A stretch of DNA of 64,000 nucleotides, from positions 15,042,262-15,106,261 of the forward strand of contig NW_024037055.1 of assembly GCF_015706575.1 (NCBI RefSeq), written 5' to 3'. The position numbers and the translations under genes are program-made. The notes below the pieces were generated by a model. The model was not told where the DNA came from. It worked only from the letters and a program-made list of their open reading frames with translations, and ran no database searches. This stretch comes from Patiria miniata (taxonomy: Eukaryota; Echinodermata; Asteroidea; Valvatida; Asterinidae). Positions 35,080-47,300 of the stretch are shown piece after piece (position 1 is the first letter of the stretch; every line of letters begins with the position of its first letter).

Positions 35080-35870
35080 GAAATGAAACCGAAGAGATTT
35101 TTAAATCATCTCTCTATCAACTTTCAGTTCATTTTTTGGCCAAAAGTGAAAAACAATGCAAGGGATAGCCTTACATTTTTAGTCGATTTTACCTTAGATT
35201 TTCGACGGAATTTTCCCTTTCTCAAAATTTACTTTTCTCAAAACAAGCCAGAAATTCTTCTGCAAGCAAGAGGAACATCAATCAATACTCTAACATAACA
35301 TCCGTTTTTTGAGCGATTTTACCTAAAGTTTTCGACGGATCTTCCTCTTTAACAAAATTTAAGAAGATTTGGGGAAAAATCATCAATACCTAGGGAAAAA
35401 TAAGTGAACTTTTAAAGTGATTTTACCTTAAATTTTCGACAGAATTTCCCCTTTACTAGCACATCCGTCCAGCAATCGATTGGAATGCGTTCTAGGGCCC
35501 TAAAGGCATCTTTCACACAACTTTCAAGCCATTTCATTTTTTTGGCCAAAATTGAAAAGAAATGTAAGGGGTGAGCCTTACATTTTTAGTCGAAATTGGC
35601 CAAAAATTGACTTTTCTAAATTCATTTGGAAGCAAGAAGAATGTCAATCAATACTCTCACATGCAAAATTTTGAAGATTTTGGCAAAAATATACCCTTTT
35701 TGGAGAAAAAGAAGTTAATTTTTTGAGCGATTTTACCTTAAACGGAATTTCCTCTTTAATAGCTCAGCAATCGATTTGGAATGCGTTCTAGGGCCCAGAA
35801 GTCATATTTCTAGCAACTTTCAAGGGATTTCGTTTTGGCCAAAATTTAAAAAAAAATGCAACGGAACCAA
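35080..35870. repeat. Degenerate long tandem repeats
   Basis: GCGATTTTACCTTAAATTTT with CGACGGAATTTTCC, and CTTTCAAG, TTTGGCCAAAA, ATGCAAGGG-type words return three times in the same order at roughly 250-300-base spacing. The C-D spacer keeps only the first part (60595-60760). Confidence 0.6.
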
Positions 35871-35978
35871 AGCGAGGCTGGAAGGAAAAAATAGTCTGGT
35901 TCCTTTTTTGCATAAACAAAATCATCATTAAGTTCTGTTATTCGAACATGACTAAAATGGCGGTAGCATAATAACGGT

Positions 35979-36182
35979 CAGTGGCGTAGCCAGGCATTTT
36001 TCAGTGGGGAGGAGGGGGGGGGCGTTGGGGGGGGGGGGGGGGGCTGGAACATTTCATGGGGGGGCGTCATGTAGATCAATGATAATTTTTTATGAAACTC
36101 AAAATTTCAGTGGGGGCGACTGGGAGGGGGGGGGCGACAAGGTTTGCCCCCCCCCCCCACGCCCCCCGTGGCTACGCCACTG
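35979..36182. mobile_element. MITE with CAGTGGCGTAGCCA ends
   Basis: Exact 14-base inverted ends: CAGTGGCGTAGCCA at 35979 and TGGCTACGCCACTG ending at 36182. The interior has G runs on the left and C runs on the right. In the C-D spacer only the right half remains (60765-60853), and the A-B spacer keeps an end-less relic. Confidence 0.8.
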
Positions 36183-36624
36183 AGTGTGTCTATATAAAAA
36201 AAAAAAATAGACAAAGGATCTTACAGACGTACTTTTCTTGTTCTTCACCAATTACTTCCTAGCGAAATTTGAATTTGTGTGTTTTATTGTAAGTGTTCAA
36301 AAATACTGTTTTTCCCTCGTACCCACCACCCTATACCTGGGTTATTGGGGGGGGGGGCGAAATTCTCACACCCTTCCCCGTCACTAAATAAAACACACTA
36401 CCGCCCTCTATTGAGAGAGGGCGTGCTTCAATAGGTTTGCTGAACACTCACTCACTACTTCAAGTTGGATTCGAAATCAAGTGGTATCCCAAATTTGGGA
36501 TGCAAGCCTTCAACTTTGCACTCAGATTTTCACTATAAAAAGGACAAACAGATGTCATTCATGTTTCAATTACGGGCCCTACTTCTTTTATGGTACTTTA
36601 TTATGATGATTCACACACACAAAA

Positions 36625-36965
36625 TAGATTGAAGCAAATATTTTCCAAGGGCAAGCTAAGTGCCTCTTCGTGTGTTGGTGTATTATTTGAAGGGGGGCTA
36701 GGATGTGTGGGGCTTGACGTCATAGACTAACAGTCAACATCATTGTCCGAGAGTGCGGAGAAACGAGTTCTGATAAAAAGGTCAACAAAACAGTTCAAAG
36801 TTTTTCACAGTGTTATGACAACCTAGAGATCTGTGCTGATTGGAACTCTCCATAATAAAAACCATACCGCCCCTCACATCCTAGCCCCCCTTCAAATAAT
36901 ACCCCAACACACGAACAGGCACTTAGCTTGCCCTTGGAAAATATTTGCTTAAATCTATTTTTTGG
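36625..36965. repeat. Foldback element upstream of gene C
   Basis: GCAAATATTTTCCAAGGGCA with AGCTAAGTGCC on the left is mirrored by GGCACTTAGCT and TGCCCTTGGAAAATATTTGC on the right; CTAGGATGTG and CACATCCTAG also pair. The copy upstream of D is at 61310-61630; upstream of B only the right arm survives (8210-8310). Confidence 0.7.
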
Positions 36966-37851
36966 CCCGACCGTTTTCCACATTCCACGGTCGATAGGCC
37001 CATGCAGGTCTGGGCCGAAGTTGGCAGGATATTGCAGCGCATTATAGTATGGGCTATAATAACGACAGAATTATCACATGGAGTTCATGTGATGAACCCA
37101 TCAGCAGAACTCCTACGTGAGATCAAAGAAACTAGTTGTGAGCATTTAAACCACGCATAATATAGACCTCAAAAATTTGCTTTTCGAGCGCCTGAAAAGC
37201 AGACTAAGTGTGTAAATTGTCAACAGTCTGCTTTTCGGGTAACAGAAAATGGAATCGACGAATCGCCTGATCTGATTTTCTGCTCCTCAAGCAAGGCAAA
37301 AGAAGGTGACGACGTTTCGATCGCCAGCACATGGAAAACTGGGTAAAATCTGCTTATCAGGTATAGGAGATGAGCCGAAGAGTAGATTTCAGGTAAAGTA
37401 TACTTTTCTGGTAGCAGAAGGGCAAAAAAAAAAAAACCTTCGAAACTATTTGTACAATCAACATAGCATACATTTCATTCATCTCGTGTAAGTTTTTCAA
37501 ACATGAGTTTTCCTCTTATTTTTACGTACGCAATCAAATAATAATTCCAAAACAATACTGTTTCCCTATTATATTGTTTAAAGTATCAGTTATGAGGACA
37601 AGCTGAAGAGAATTTTCAAACGATTTTGTAAGAATCAATATTTAACCAAACGTATCAAACTTACAGTGAACCAACACCCACTCTCGCCACTTTCGATAGG
37701 GGGAACAAACAGTACACGTAATTACTTATAAATGTAGTCATTACTTTTGGAGAGTTATTTACAAAAATTGCACTAACTTTCACTCGGGAGGTAACACACT
37801 GAGTATACAGTGTTTAAACGTCGGTGAAGGGCAAAACCTAATTTGATTTAA

Positions 37852-38262
37852 ATCGTTTAATTTTACGCGTGTCAAATATGTCTGGGTTTTTTTGGTTCAG
37901 ATTCTTTAACCTGCAAATTCTCAATGTGTAGAAACAGCTTATTAATGTAGCAATAGCAGACAAGTTTGGAAAAGAGTCTGAAACGGACGCGTTTCCTTTC
38001 TTCGTTTGATTGTAATTGGCGATGGTTTGTTTCTTTATATCTGTATTGTTCGATTCTTCAGCAAACAATTTCTCAGTGTGGAGAAACAGATACAGATTGA
38101 AACGGACACGTTTCTTCTATAGTAATTGGCGTTGGTTTGTTCCTATATTTCCGTTCTTTTTTCGTTTGTGTTTATGTCTTGGCACTTCGCCATGATATCA
38201 AGATTTGATTGAGGTTATTACATTTCCATTATTGGTCAGCTGGTTTCATTGATGTTACAACG
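37852..38262 (+). promoter_or_regulatory. Conserved upstream block of gene C
   Basis: Same block as before gene B, with both GAAACGGAC-type repeats. It differs from B at scattered bases only. Confidence 0.5.
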
Positions 38263-38353
38263 ATGGTGCGAACACGCCGACGAGACGAAGGAAGGACCGG
38301 CGTGATGCTTGTGATGCTGTTGGTGCTGATAGCTCAACTACCAAGCGTATTAG
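38263..38353 (+). CDS. Gene C exon 1: signal peptide
   Basis: The start ATG lies in the same context as in gene B. The 30 residues differ from B only at G11R and I15M-type changes and keep the RTRRR n-region and a leucine-rich core. The exon ends at a GTGAG donor, in the same phase as B. Intron 1 is only 283 bases here. Confidence 0.8.
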
Positions 38354-41300
38354 GTGAGAATCATTTTTTTGTGGGGGGGGGGCAAAAACAGTCCCCCCAA
38401 AAAAGTGGATCCACAAATTTACGGCGTGGGGTTCGGGGCCCGCTGAAGGGCCCTATTTTTCTTAGATTTTTAGATGTGGTGCGATCTGAGAAAATTTCTG
38501 CCCACTTTAAGTTGAATTTAAGGCCCAGAAATTGATCACAACTTAAGCAGGCTCCCAAACACGGCACCCTTAAAAGAATTAAAATCCTTATACAGGAATT
38601 CAACTGAATGTTCATCCTTTATTTCTGTGATTTTAGGGCAACCTGGTTATCTAGGGTGCTATGTGGACAAAAGTGACGATCGTGCACTACAGGGAGATCA
38701 TTGGACGGATATGAGTGCCCAGTCTTGGGAGTGGTGCATTGTTAACTGTTCACGCAAGTCGTATCGTTTCATGGGACTGGAGTCTGGTAACGAGTGCTAC
38801 TGTGGAGATGATGTCTATTCGAGGCATGGAAATGGATATGGCTGCAATATGACGTGTGAAGGAAACGCCGGTCAGACCTGTGGTGGATTAAATCTAATTC
38901 AAGTATACAGAGGTAAGACGTGACCCATGCCTGATTTCACAAGCTGGTTGTTAATAAAACGTGAAATGCTAGCTGACATGCAGCTAAGCCGCTGTGTCAA
39001 GATGACATCAGTCATTTCGAAGTCAGACACTGAAATTGTTAAAGTACCAATTACTGTGTGTGATGTAAAAGGTCACACGAAATTTCCCGCATATAAGGGC
39101 TAATCAAGTTAAATTGAATTCCTTTAAATTGAATTGAATTGAATTGAATTGAATTGAATTGAATTGAAAGTCAGAATGGAGAGGTCGAGCGTGTATGTCC
39201 AACTAATGTCATTCCATTGCTGTCTGTTTGTTTGCATTCGCCTTAAAAGTATTAAAAAAAATATATTACAATTTTAAAACCCACTTTAGGACTTGAACAT
39301 GCAACCTTCAGACTCTGAATCCAATCCACTTGCCATAACAACTAACAACTTCACACTAGGCCTACAGTCTGGTATCGAAGTATACAATAAAGCTTCCATG
39401 GACCGAATAATAACAATTAACAATCTCAAATGCTACTGTGGGACTTGAACCTGCAACCTTACGGGACTAATCTGGTGGAAGCGGATTGGAGAGGGGTATA
39501 TCATATTCACCCCCCCCCCCCGCCCTTCGCATTTGCCTATCTTGGAAAGAGTCCTTTTTCCCAAAATTCTCTTTTTTTTTCTCTCTGAGAAATTATTAGT
39601 TTTACTTCTTTTTCATCGATGTCATTTAATATCATTTTTTTTATTCTACATTGTGATGAATTTAAAATTATTTGGTAAACAGTTTCACTCATCCCTCACA
39701 TTTTGTTCTTAACTCTAGTATCTAGTGGCGTGTGCTCCAATCCTTATAAGCAACCAAGTCATGGATCATACCACGTAGAATACCGTCCTTACAATTATGA
39801 CCTGGGTAACCTTGAGTATGTGGATGCCCGTTTACGGTATACCTGCGACAGCGGTTACTATTTTCCAGTCCAGCCCCCAATTGTCACATGTGTTACAGGC
39901 GACCCGTCTTCATGGGACCCTTCCTACGCCAACTGCCGAGGTAAATATTATAATTCAGAGGGCTATAGTTTTAGTCCCGAACCACAGCGTATTTAAATCC
40001 TATTTATGTCTCTCTTGGTCATTTAATACCAAATACGTCATTTTGAATTACAGTATGACTTTGGGGTTAAGAAGTCGTCCTTTTCATTGTTGTATAACTC
40101 TTAAAATGAATCAACTTTTACTATATTAATAAATTAAAGTTATCACATCTTTTGCTTCAGCTTTTTAAATACATAGAATAAATACATCATTTAGGCCTAA
40201 TCTGATTTACAAGATTATTGACATTTGTTGCTTGGTCACTATCATTGGTTTACTGTCATCTCGATAGTTAGAAAATATCAGATGACAATTTTAATTGGTT
40301 AAAAACCTGTTGACGTTTTAATTCAAGTTATTATTGTCGTTAGTTTTATTGACAATATTTTAGTTTAACCTTTATCCATCATTCAATTTAATCTCATATA
40401 ATGCAACTCGAATAATTAACTTAAATCTTTCTAATCTTTCATCTCTCTACTTTGGTACTTGTTGTAAATCTACACCGTGTTAACTGAACCCCTACCCCCG
40501 GGTGATTTTGATTGTAATAACTTTTTGTGAGTGGACGGTGGGGCGGCGGCGGTAAAAAGTTGATTATGCAAAGCACAAAATGGCTGCTGTCTTGTTGCAG
40601 GCACAACTATCAATGAAGCGGTACATATGCACGTTTCTCCTGATATCTTGGGTGTTCAGGCTTCAGTGCTTTTTCCATTGTACTCATGATTTGCATTTTC
40701 ATGGTTATATAACCGTGTACTGAATGGGATTCGGCTTTCTGTTTTACTCCCCGTAATTCTTTTATATGTGACAGGAAGAGCTCACAACCCCAATGTAATG
40801 CACTAAATAGAATGACCAGTCATCCATGAATTTCATTAAGTTTTACTTCATTTATTGTTTGGGATACACTTTGAATTGAACATTTTTGGGCATATACGAG
40901 TAAATTACCACCCACCCCAAGCCCAATTTGGCGTTGTTTTAAAACTACATTAGACCAGATAGAAACTATTAGTTGTCTTACTTTAAAGAAGTTGTTATTA
41001 AACACAGTTGTTTATTTTGATGACAATTGAAAATTAATTACACATCGATATTCGCTACACTGTGATGTCCTCCCTATGTTTCCCAAGCACTTAACAATTG
41101 ATTTAAATATAAAACAGGCTGAGTGGTACGAACATAGAATTACTCTTGCGGCATACTGTGGAGGTAATACGGATGGGAATTTTTAGTTTGTTTTCAATAT
41201 GAGTGTTTTACATACACATGCCACCATGGAAGCGTAGTATCAGGTGGGACCAAGGCTTTTGCACATTCGGGTAAATCACATAGGCCTACTCAAATTTGTA

Positions 41301-44300
41301 TCCTTGTGGAGACATCGCTTTGCTCTCCTGTACAAAATCGTAAGAAGCTCGGAAGCTATTTAAAAAATGCTCATATTTAAACCAAAATCCTGGGTTGAAA
41401 TTCCGACCAAATATCCCTTATATAAAATACAGCAATTTACGACACATAAGTATGCCTTGGAAATTCCTAAGGAAAGATTTCCATATCTGGCTATCACTTG
41501 TCACTCTGTGCACAAACCCTATGAGACTGGTCTGAAAATTTGCAAGTGTTTTCTCAGTAAATACTTTAATATTTTCCCTGCAAAATTTGACTTTTTAGGA
41601 CAAATTATCGCTTTCTGATGGCTGACAGATCATGAAGGGAAACATTCGTGATGGCCAGATATGGAAATGTTTCCTAGTTTTTTTTTAGTAAAATCCATAT
41701 ATCAATTTCGTGAAATTCTTATTGAGACCTATTCACCCTAAGAAGGGCCTTGTGGAGATCTTTACAATTATTCTGTGTCGTTTAATACCCGGATTTCCAC
41801 AAGGCATCATTTTTCGAAACAGAACACACACTTGATACCCTTACATCTCTCTTCATGTGTCTTTTTCTTTTAGCGTGTAAATCAATATCGCACTGTGTCG
41901 CTGGTCAGCTAAATTGCACCACTGCCACTGACCAACAATGTCACCAGTGTGATGGAGACTATGGGCCCAATGGGGCAGCCTACTCAAGCGTCAATAATGG
42001 AAGCGAGTGCAGAAGTAAGTAGTTTGATTTATAACTAAATCTGATGTAACATCTGTTCACTAAAAACTGTAGACTGTTTGATGGCGAGAACTGTGCATTG
42101 GGACAACCCACATTTGATAGTTAATTTGCCATTTGTGGACAGTGAGTATGTGCAATGGTCAACCATTTGAGAGCTCAATTCATCAATGTCCAAGTTTGAA
42201 GGGGTTTGCCCCGGTGTTTCTGGCAGTGGCTGCAATATGCGCCGCAGCACCTTGTAAACCCCTATAAGGTGCTACATAATGGTCTCATATTTCTCATAAA
42301 CTTTATTTACCTTTCTTTATTAATAGACATAATTTCCAGTGCCTTGGGTACCCAATTGTTGGTAGATACGTGCGCTATATAAGACTCCGATATTAAGTGT
42401 TTCTTGATTCTGTTTACCAGAGCAATGTTCATGGAGGGATGACAGCAGCGCCTGTTACCCAGGCTCCTGCACAGACGCCAACTGCACATGCAGCAGTGGA
42501 TTCTTGGGACCAGACTGCATGACCTGTAAGTTTATTAGGCCCATATATCCACGAAACTTTTATGTTTTCGTTCGCTCCACTGTTTTAGACTTCAGAAGAT
42601 GTGGTTGTAGCCAATCAGATCTCGATCACATTCATTACCTCATGGATGAATAAAAACATTCCTCCATGATTACCTTTTCGATTAACTTACGGTATACGTT
42701 GCCTTTTATTTGCAATTTTGATAACATGTCACAATAGAAGCTTAGATGTTTGTTACAACATGTACCCTAATGATTCAATACAAATGCAGTATTCATTTTG
42801 AAGACTTTGAATACTTTCTCATGAATAAAGTGGGCAGCGGTCAAGCACCAGTCCTACCAGAGCACCGCGCCACCCTCGAAGGGTCGACAACACTAGAATC
42901 CCCCGTGGTCAATGGTAGTACGGACACCGTCTACACCAACGTACGAGACTTCGCACGCATCAAGATATATTGGGAAAGCTCCTATCAACCTGTTGGACTT
43001 CCAAACTCTTCCGCTGGTGGACATCCGTACATCCATAACGTTAGCCTGGGTGTTGTGTGGGCAAGAGTTGAAGCTTATGTTAATCGTGAGTTCAAACGCC
43101 ATTATTTACAGTGAAAGTTTGAGCTGGTGGTGGATGGTATACTTTTAAATTGACCCAATCGCAGTCGGATGTAGGCTATTTTTGCGTGCTTGCTTCTGGG
43201 TCACGTACCTAATTCCCTTTAAAAGTTCACATTAACTCATTCGTGTAATTAACGACTACTTCAAATGCAAGTTACCAAAAGAGTTGCAAACCTATATTTC
43301 TTTTCAATACATTGTTTGTTATTTATTGTATTTATATTTAATTGCGCATAATTTGTTTCTGGTAATTTAAGACAAAATTACCTCCGACAACTTCAATTAA
43401 TTTCAAGGCATCTTCAAGATTCAGCCTTGTGCACTACACCTCAAAGACCTGTCTTTGACTTTCTTTCTTTTGGGTCCATTATCGTTTGAATAATCAGGGT
43501 ATTTTACCATTTTATCCATTAATTAAGGAAGTACAACATTGATATCTTCGATAGCCGAACAGAACTGCTCAACAACCACAGATGGAGTGCATTTTAGTCA
43601 AGACAGCCCGGCTGCAATCCTAGTTGTCTGTGAGCACACATTCAACGTGAACTACAGTAGCTGGACCCCAGTCACAGGAGATGTGTAAGTCTGCACCTGC
43701 TTATATAGAGGGAGTCGTGTTCGATATTAAACAGATAATTACAAATCATAGATGTCAGATATAACATAGGGACTGGAAAAAGAGGACCTAATATTTATGC
43801 TGCATATACTACTGTAACGGACAGTTTATGCAGCACTTTTGTTGTCATTGCTTTCTTGAGCTAGGGCTCCGGCGGAGGGGCTCCGAAGCGGCGGCGCGCA
43901 CCTGACCTGGTTTTGTGTCTGGCTAGCGCGCGTTCCGAAAATAGGCACTGCAGGTTACTTAAGTGGGATTCTTTTGGTCACTTAAGCGTTTAGGGCTTGG
44001 CTAGATTCCAGGGATGAGTAAAGTTGTTACAATTGTATACATTTGTTCAGACTGTGTGTTTTCTTTGCTGGGAATCAGCAATTGTGGTACTGGTAGCGGT
44101 GTGGCAAGTTGACCTCGGAGCTTTTGCTGTCAATAAAGTTGAGTTTCGATCTTCTGTAATTGGAAATCCTGTGTGTGTCCATTTTTCCTGCGTTTTGCTA
44201 GATTTGGAGGACAAATTTAGCTTACGCTACACTACCTTATAAGTTCAGACAGGTTTTTGTCACCTCCTGAAAGAGTAAGTAGTTCTTTAAAGGTGTAAGC

Positions 44301-47300
44301 ATCAACATTTGTCTACTCAACTTAGAACACAGAAAAATTCCTCGAGAAAATGTAAGCCATGAATTGAAAAGAAGATTTCAGTTTAGGAAATTATTTTCTG
44401 TAATGCTTGATATCTCCAAACTATTTTTGTTTCTTACAGACTAAGATATGATGTACACTCAACCAATGGCGGGTATCTGAAACTCTACGACAGAGACTCT
44501 AACAATACCATCATCACACGCTACTATAATGGACAGACAGTGTCAGGATATTCAACTTTCACCTTTGACTTTGATGACCCCTACCACTGTGTGGACGTCG
44601 GCAGTGGATGTCGAACCACCATGCTGAATGTGGGAAGTGACGTCACATCACAGGTTGGTTGAGTTTTAGGTTGATCTAATAATCCTCTGTACATTGTACT
44701 AATGACGTCACACTTTGTTTACGTGTGCGCTTTCCTATGGCGCTCAGTGGACCGTGGACCCCCACTGGCTCCATAGAAAAGTGCACATGTAAACAAAGCG
44801 TGACGTCATCAGTACAGAGGCTTATAGTTGTTTGTATGTTGGCAGCAAATCAGGCCACAAAGTAAACAAAAAGCATAGAAAGGTTTTAAAGCACGTATGG
44901 TCTATCGGTGGAGCAAAGGATTCATGATCGTGAGGTTGTTGGTTCGAGCCCCGCCGTGGCCATGCGTGTTGTGCCCTTGATTGAGGCGCTTTACCTCAAT
45001 TACTCCTCTCAACCCAGGTGTTAAATGAGTACCGGCATTGTTCAATGTTGGGAAGGTAACAGACTCGCTGCTGTGGAGGGGGTGTGACGATCCCCCTACA
45101 GCAGTATATGAGTCTGGCCCAATCGCTAACGAAAGAGGGATGGGCACTCCGTTCCTATTATCTTTTAAAGGTTTTAATCATTTTATAACATTTTTAAAAA
45201 CATTGAAAGTTTCAAAGAAATAAAGTGTTGTCGTAACTAGCATTCAGTACGTGAGAATAATTCGTCAACCTCTCTTTTCAAGTGTTAAAAATAACCTTTT
45301 CCATTATTTCCATCAGCTACAAAAGCAGTTCTCTAGACATATTGTTAAAAAAAACCGATTCAAATGAATTTGGAAATGTTAAAAGAAATGTGTATTAATT
45401 TACATAATATATGAAAGTTATCCCATTAGTACCTGCAATGCATTGTACTGAGTTAACCCCTCACACCGCCTCAAACAGCCACGTACAGCTATCGGTAGTG
45501 TTATTGATTTATGGAGGAGTTAAGACAATGTAATACAATTTTAAAGGTTAATTCATGGATGGATCAATAAAACCATAGAGTACTCGGGGGAATTCCAGGT
45601 GCTGCAGGGAGTAATAGGTTCAACTGATCTTTGTGAAATTGACCATTTCATCAAAGTTGTTGAGAGAAAAGAGATAGTTGAAAACATCTTTAACTTGGGA
45701 TCTCTTTACACTTCAGGCAACAATGACGATCACTTTGCAAGGCTGGGCCGACGATCTAGCTGGTATTAAAGAGTACAATCTAGAAGTGCGACAGCTATCG
45801 GGAAACCATGGCAACGAGATGACAGAAATCTTTGACATCCCTGCCGTTTATTCCGGAGTTTATTCCGGAGTTACCAACTCCAGTCAGAATGTCACTTTAC
45901 CTCGTGTTGGTAGGTTTTGTTGGATTAAAATTAGTACTTGTTCTTTGATGGACATGTTATTTAATATCTGCTGGAGCAGAGTTGCATCAGCTCATCTGCC
46001 ATTCTGTCGGATCATTCCATCAACTTTTGATCATGTAATCTGATATATGTTGAAAATTTCTTTCCGAATGTGATTGGGGATATGTACGTTCAAATTGATG
46101 CTTTACGATGCTTATCCCATAAGTGTTATTGGGATGGCGACAATTACCCGTCAATTATTTATCACTCAATATTGATTTGATGTCATCTCATGTATATGAC
46201 CCGTTTACCAATTTTTCTTCCAAATAACTTGAAACTTTTAGAAAGAACTTACTCAGAACAATTTTTATGATAGTTCCTGCTGAATCAGGCTAATTGTAAT
46301 CCATACTACTTCTTGTCCTATATTATGACATCAAGTTGGAGTATCGATGAGAAAAAACGTCACATGAGGTGATTGATGATTCCTGCTCCAATGCGCCAAT
46401 ATTTTAGCCTTTCCCCAATATTTCTTACAAAATGCTCTCATTTCATATCCACAGGTGTATCCACACGTGTATACTCCATCGTCCTCACCACTGTCGACAA
46501 CGCTGGTAACTTCAGACTCAGCAGACGTTTTGTATTCTTCGACGACGATCCTGATGATGTGACTATGCAGAACAACGCATCTGTGCGATTACTTTCAGCG
46601 ACTAAAGAAACCGACTACGAGTGGTTGATTGACCTAGACTCCAGCGGGGGGATGACATCAGTAGTTCTTGATTGGACAAACAGATTCATCAATATTCATC
46701 ACCTGAATCAAGGATTTTTGAAACCCATCGGGTCTTATGTCAATGCAACTATTGACGATGGTAATTAATTAGGCTTGATGAGATACCAATTATAAACAGA
46801 CCTTTTTCAGCAGTAGCAGCTATCACTTCATGAGATTTTGAGAAGATCTTAGGAGAATCAGAAAACTCAAAAATAAAATTCATGTCATTCCAAACAGTGA
46901 AGGCCTACTATGTCATTTATCGTCAGGAAAACATGTTACTGTTTGAGACTTCAGCAATTTATGTGTGAGTTATCTACTTCTCTTCAAAACCACACCTCTT
47001 TTCAAAAGAGATACACAATGCTTTAGATTGTCAGTAGCTTATCATTACACAAACTCAGAACTCTCATGGAGTACAGTAGACAAGAGTGTAAGAAGGCAAA
47101 AAACATTGTGAAGAATCTTACTGATCATTTCCACTCCTAGATTATGACCAGAACTTTGGCCAACGTGGTCGTGCCGCGGTTCCCAATGCCCTCGGAGTGA
47201 CGGAGTTCCGTGTTTTTTACGACATCGACCACAGCGGTGGAAGGACCACCGTCAACGTGAGTGACGACAACTCGGACAATTGGAGTAATGAAGCCACAAA

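Larger units (their letters stand above)
33271..38262. other. Spacer between genes B and C
   Basis: About 5 kb. 33271-35020 follows the gene B 3' end and matches the C-D spacer; a partial repeat beginning GCCCGGTTCATACTCGGCGCGAA lies at about 34244. After that come degenerate tandem repeats, MITEs and a block with repeated CTGCTTTTCGGGTA words (37180-37240). No cellular gene is supported. Confidence 0.6.
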
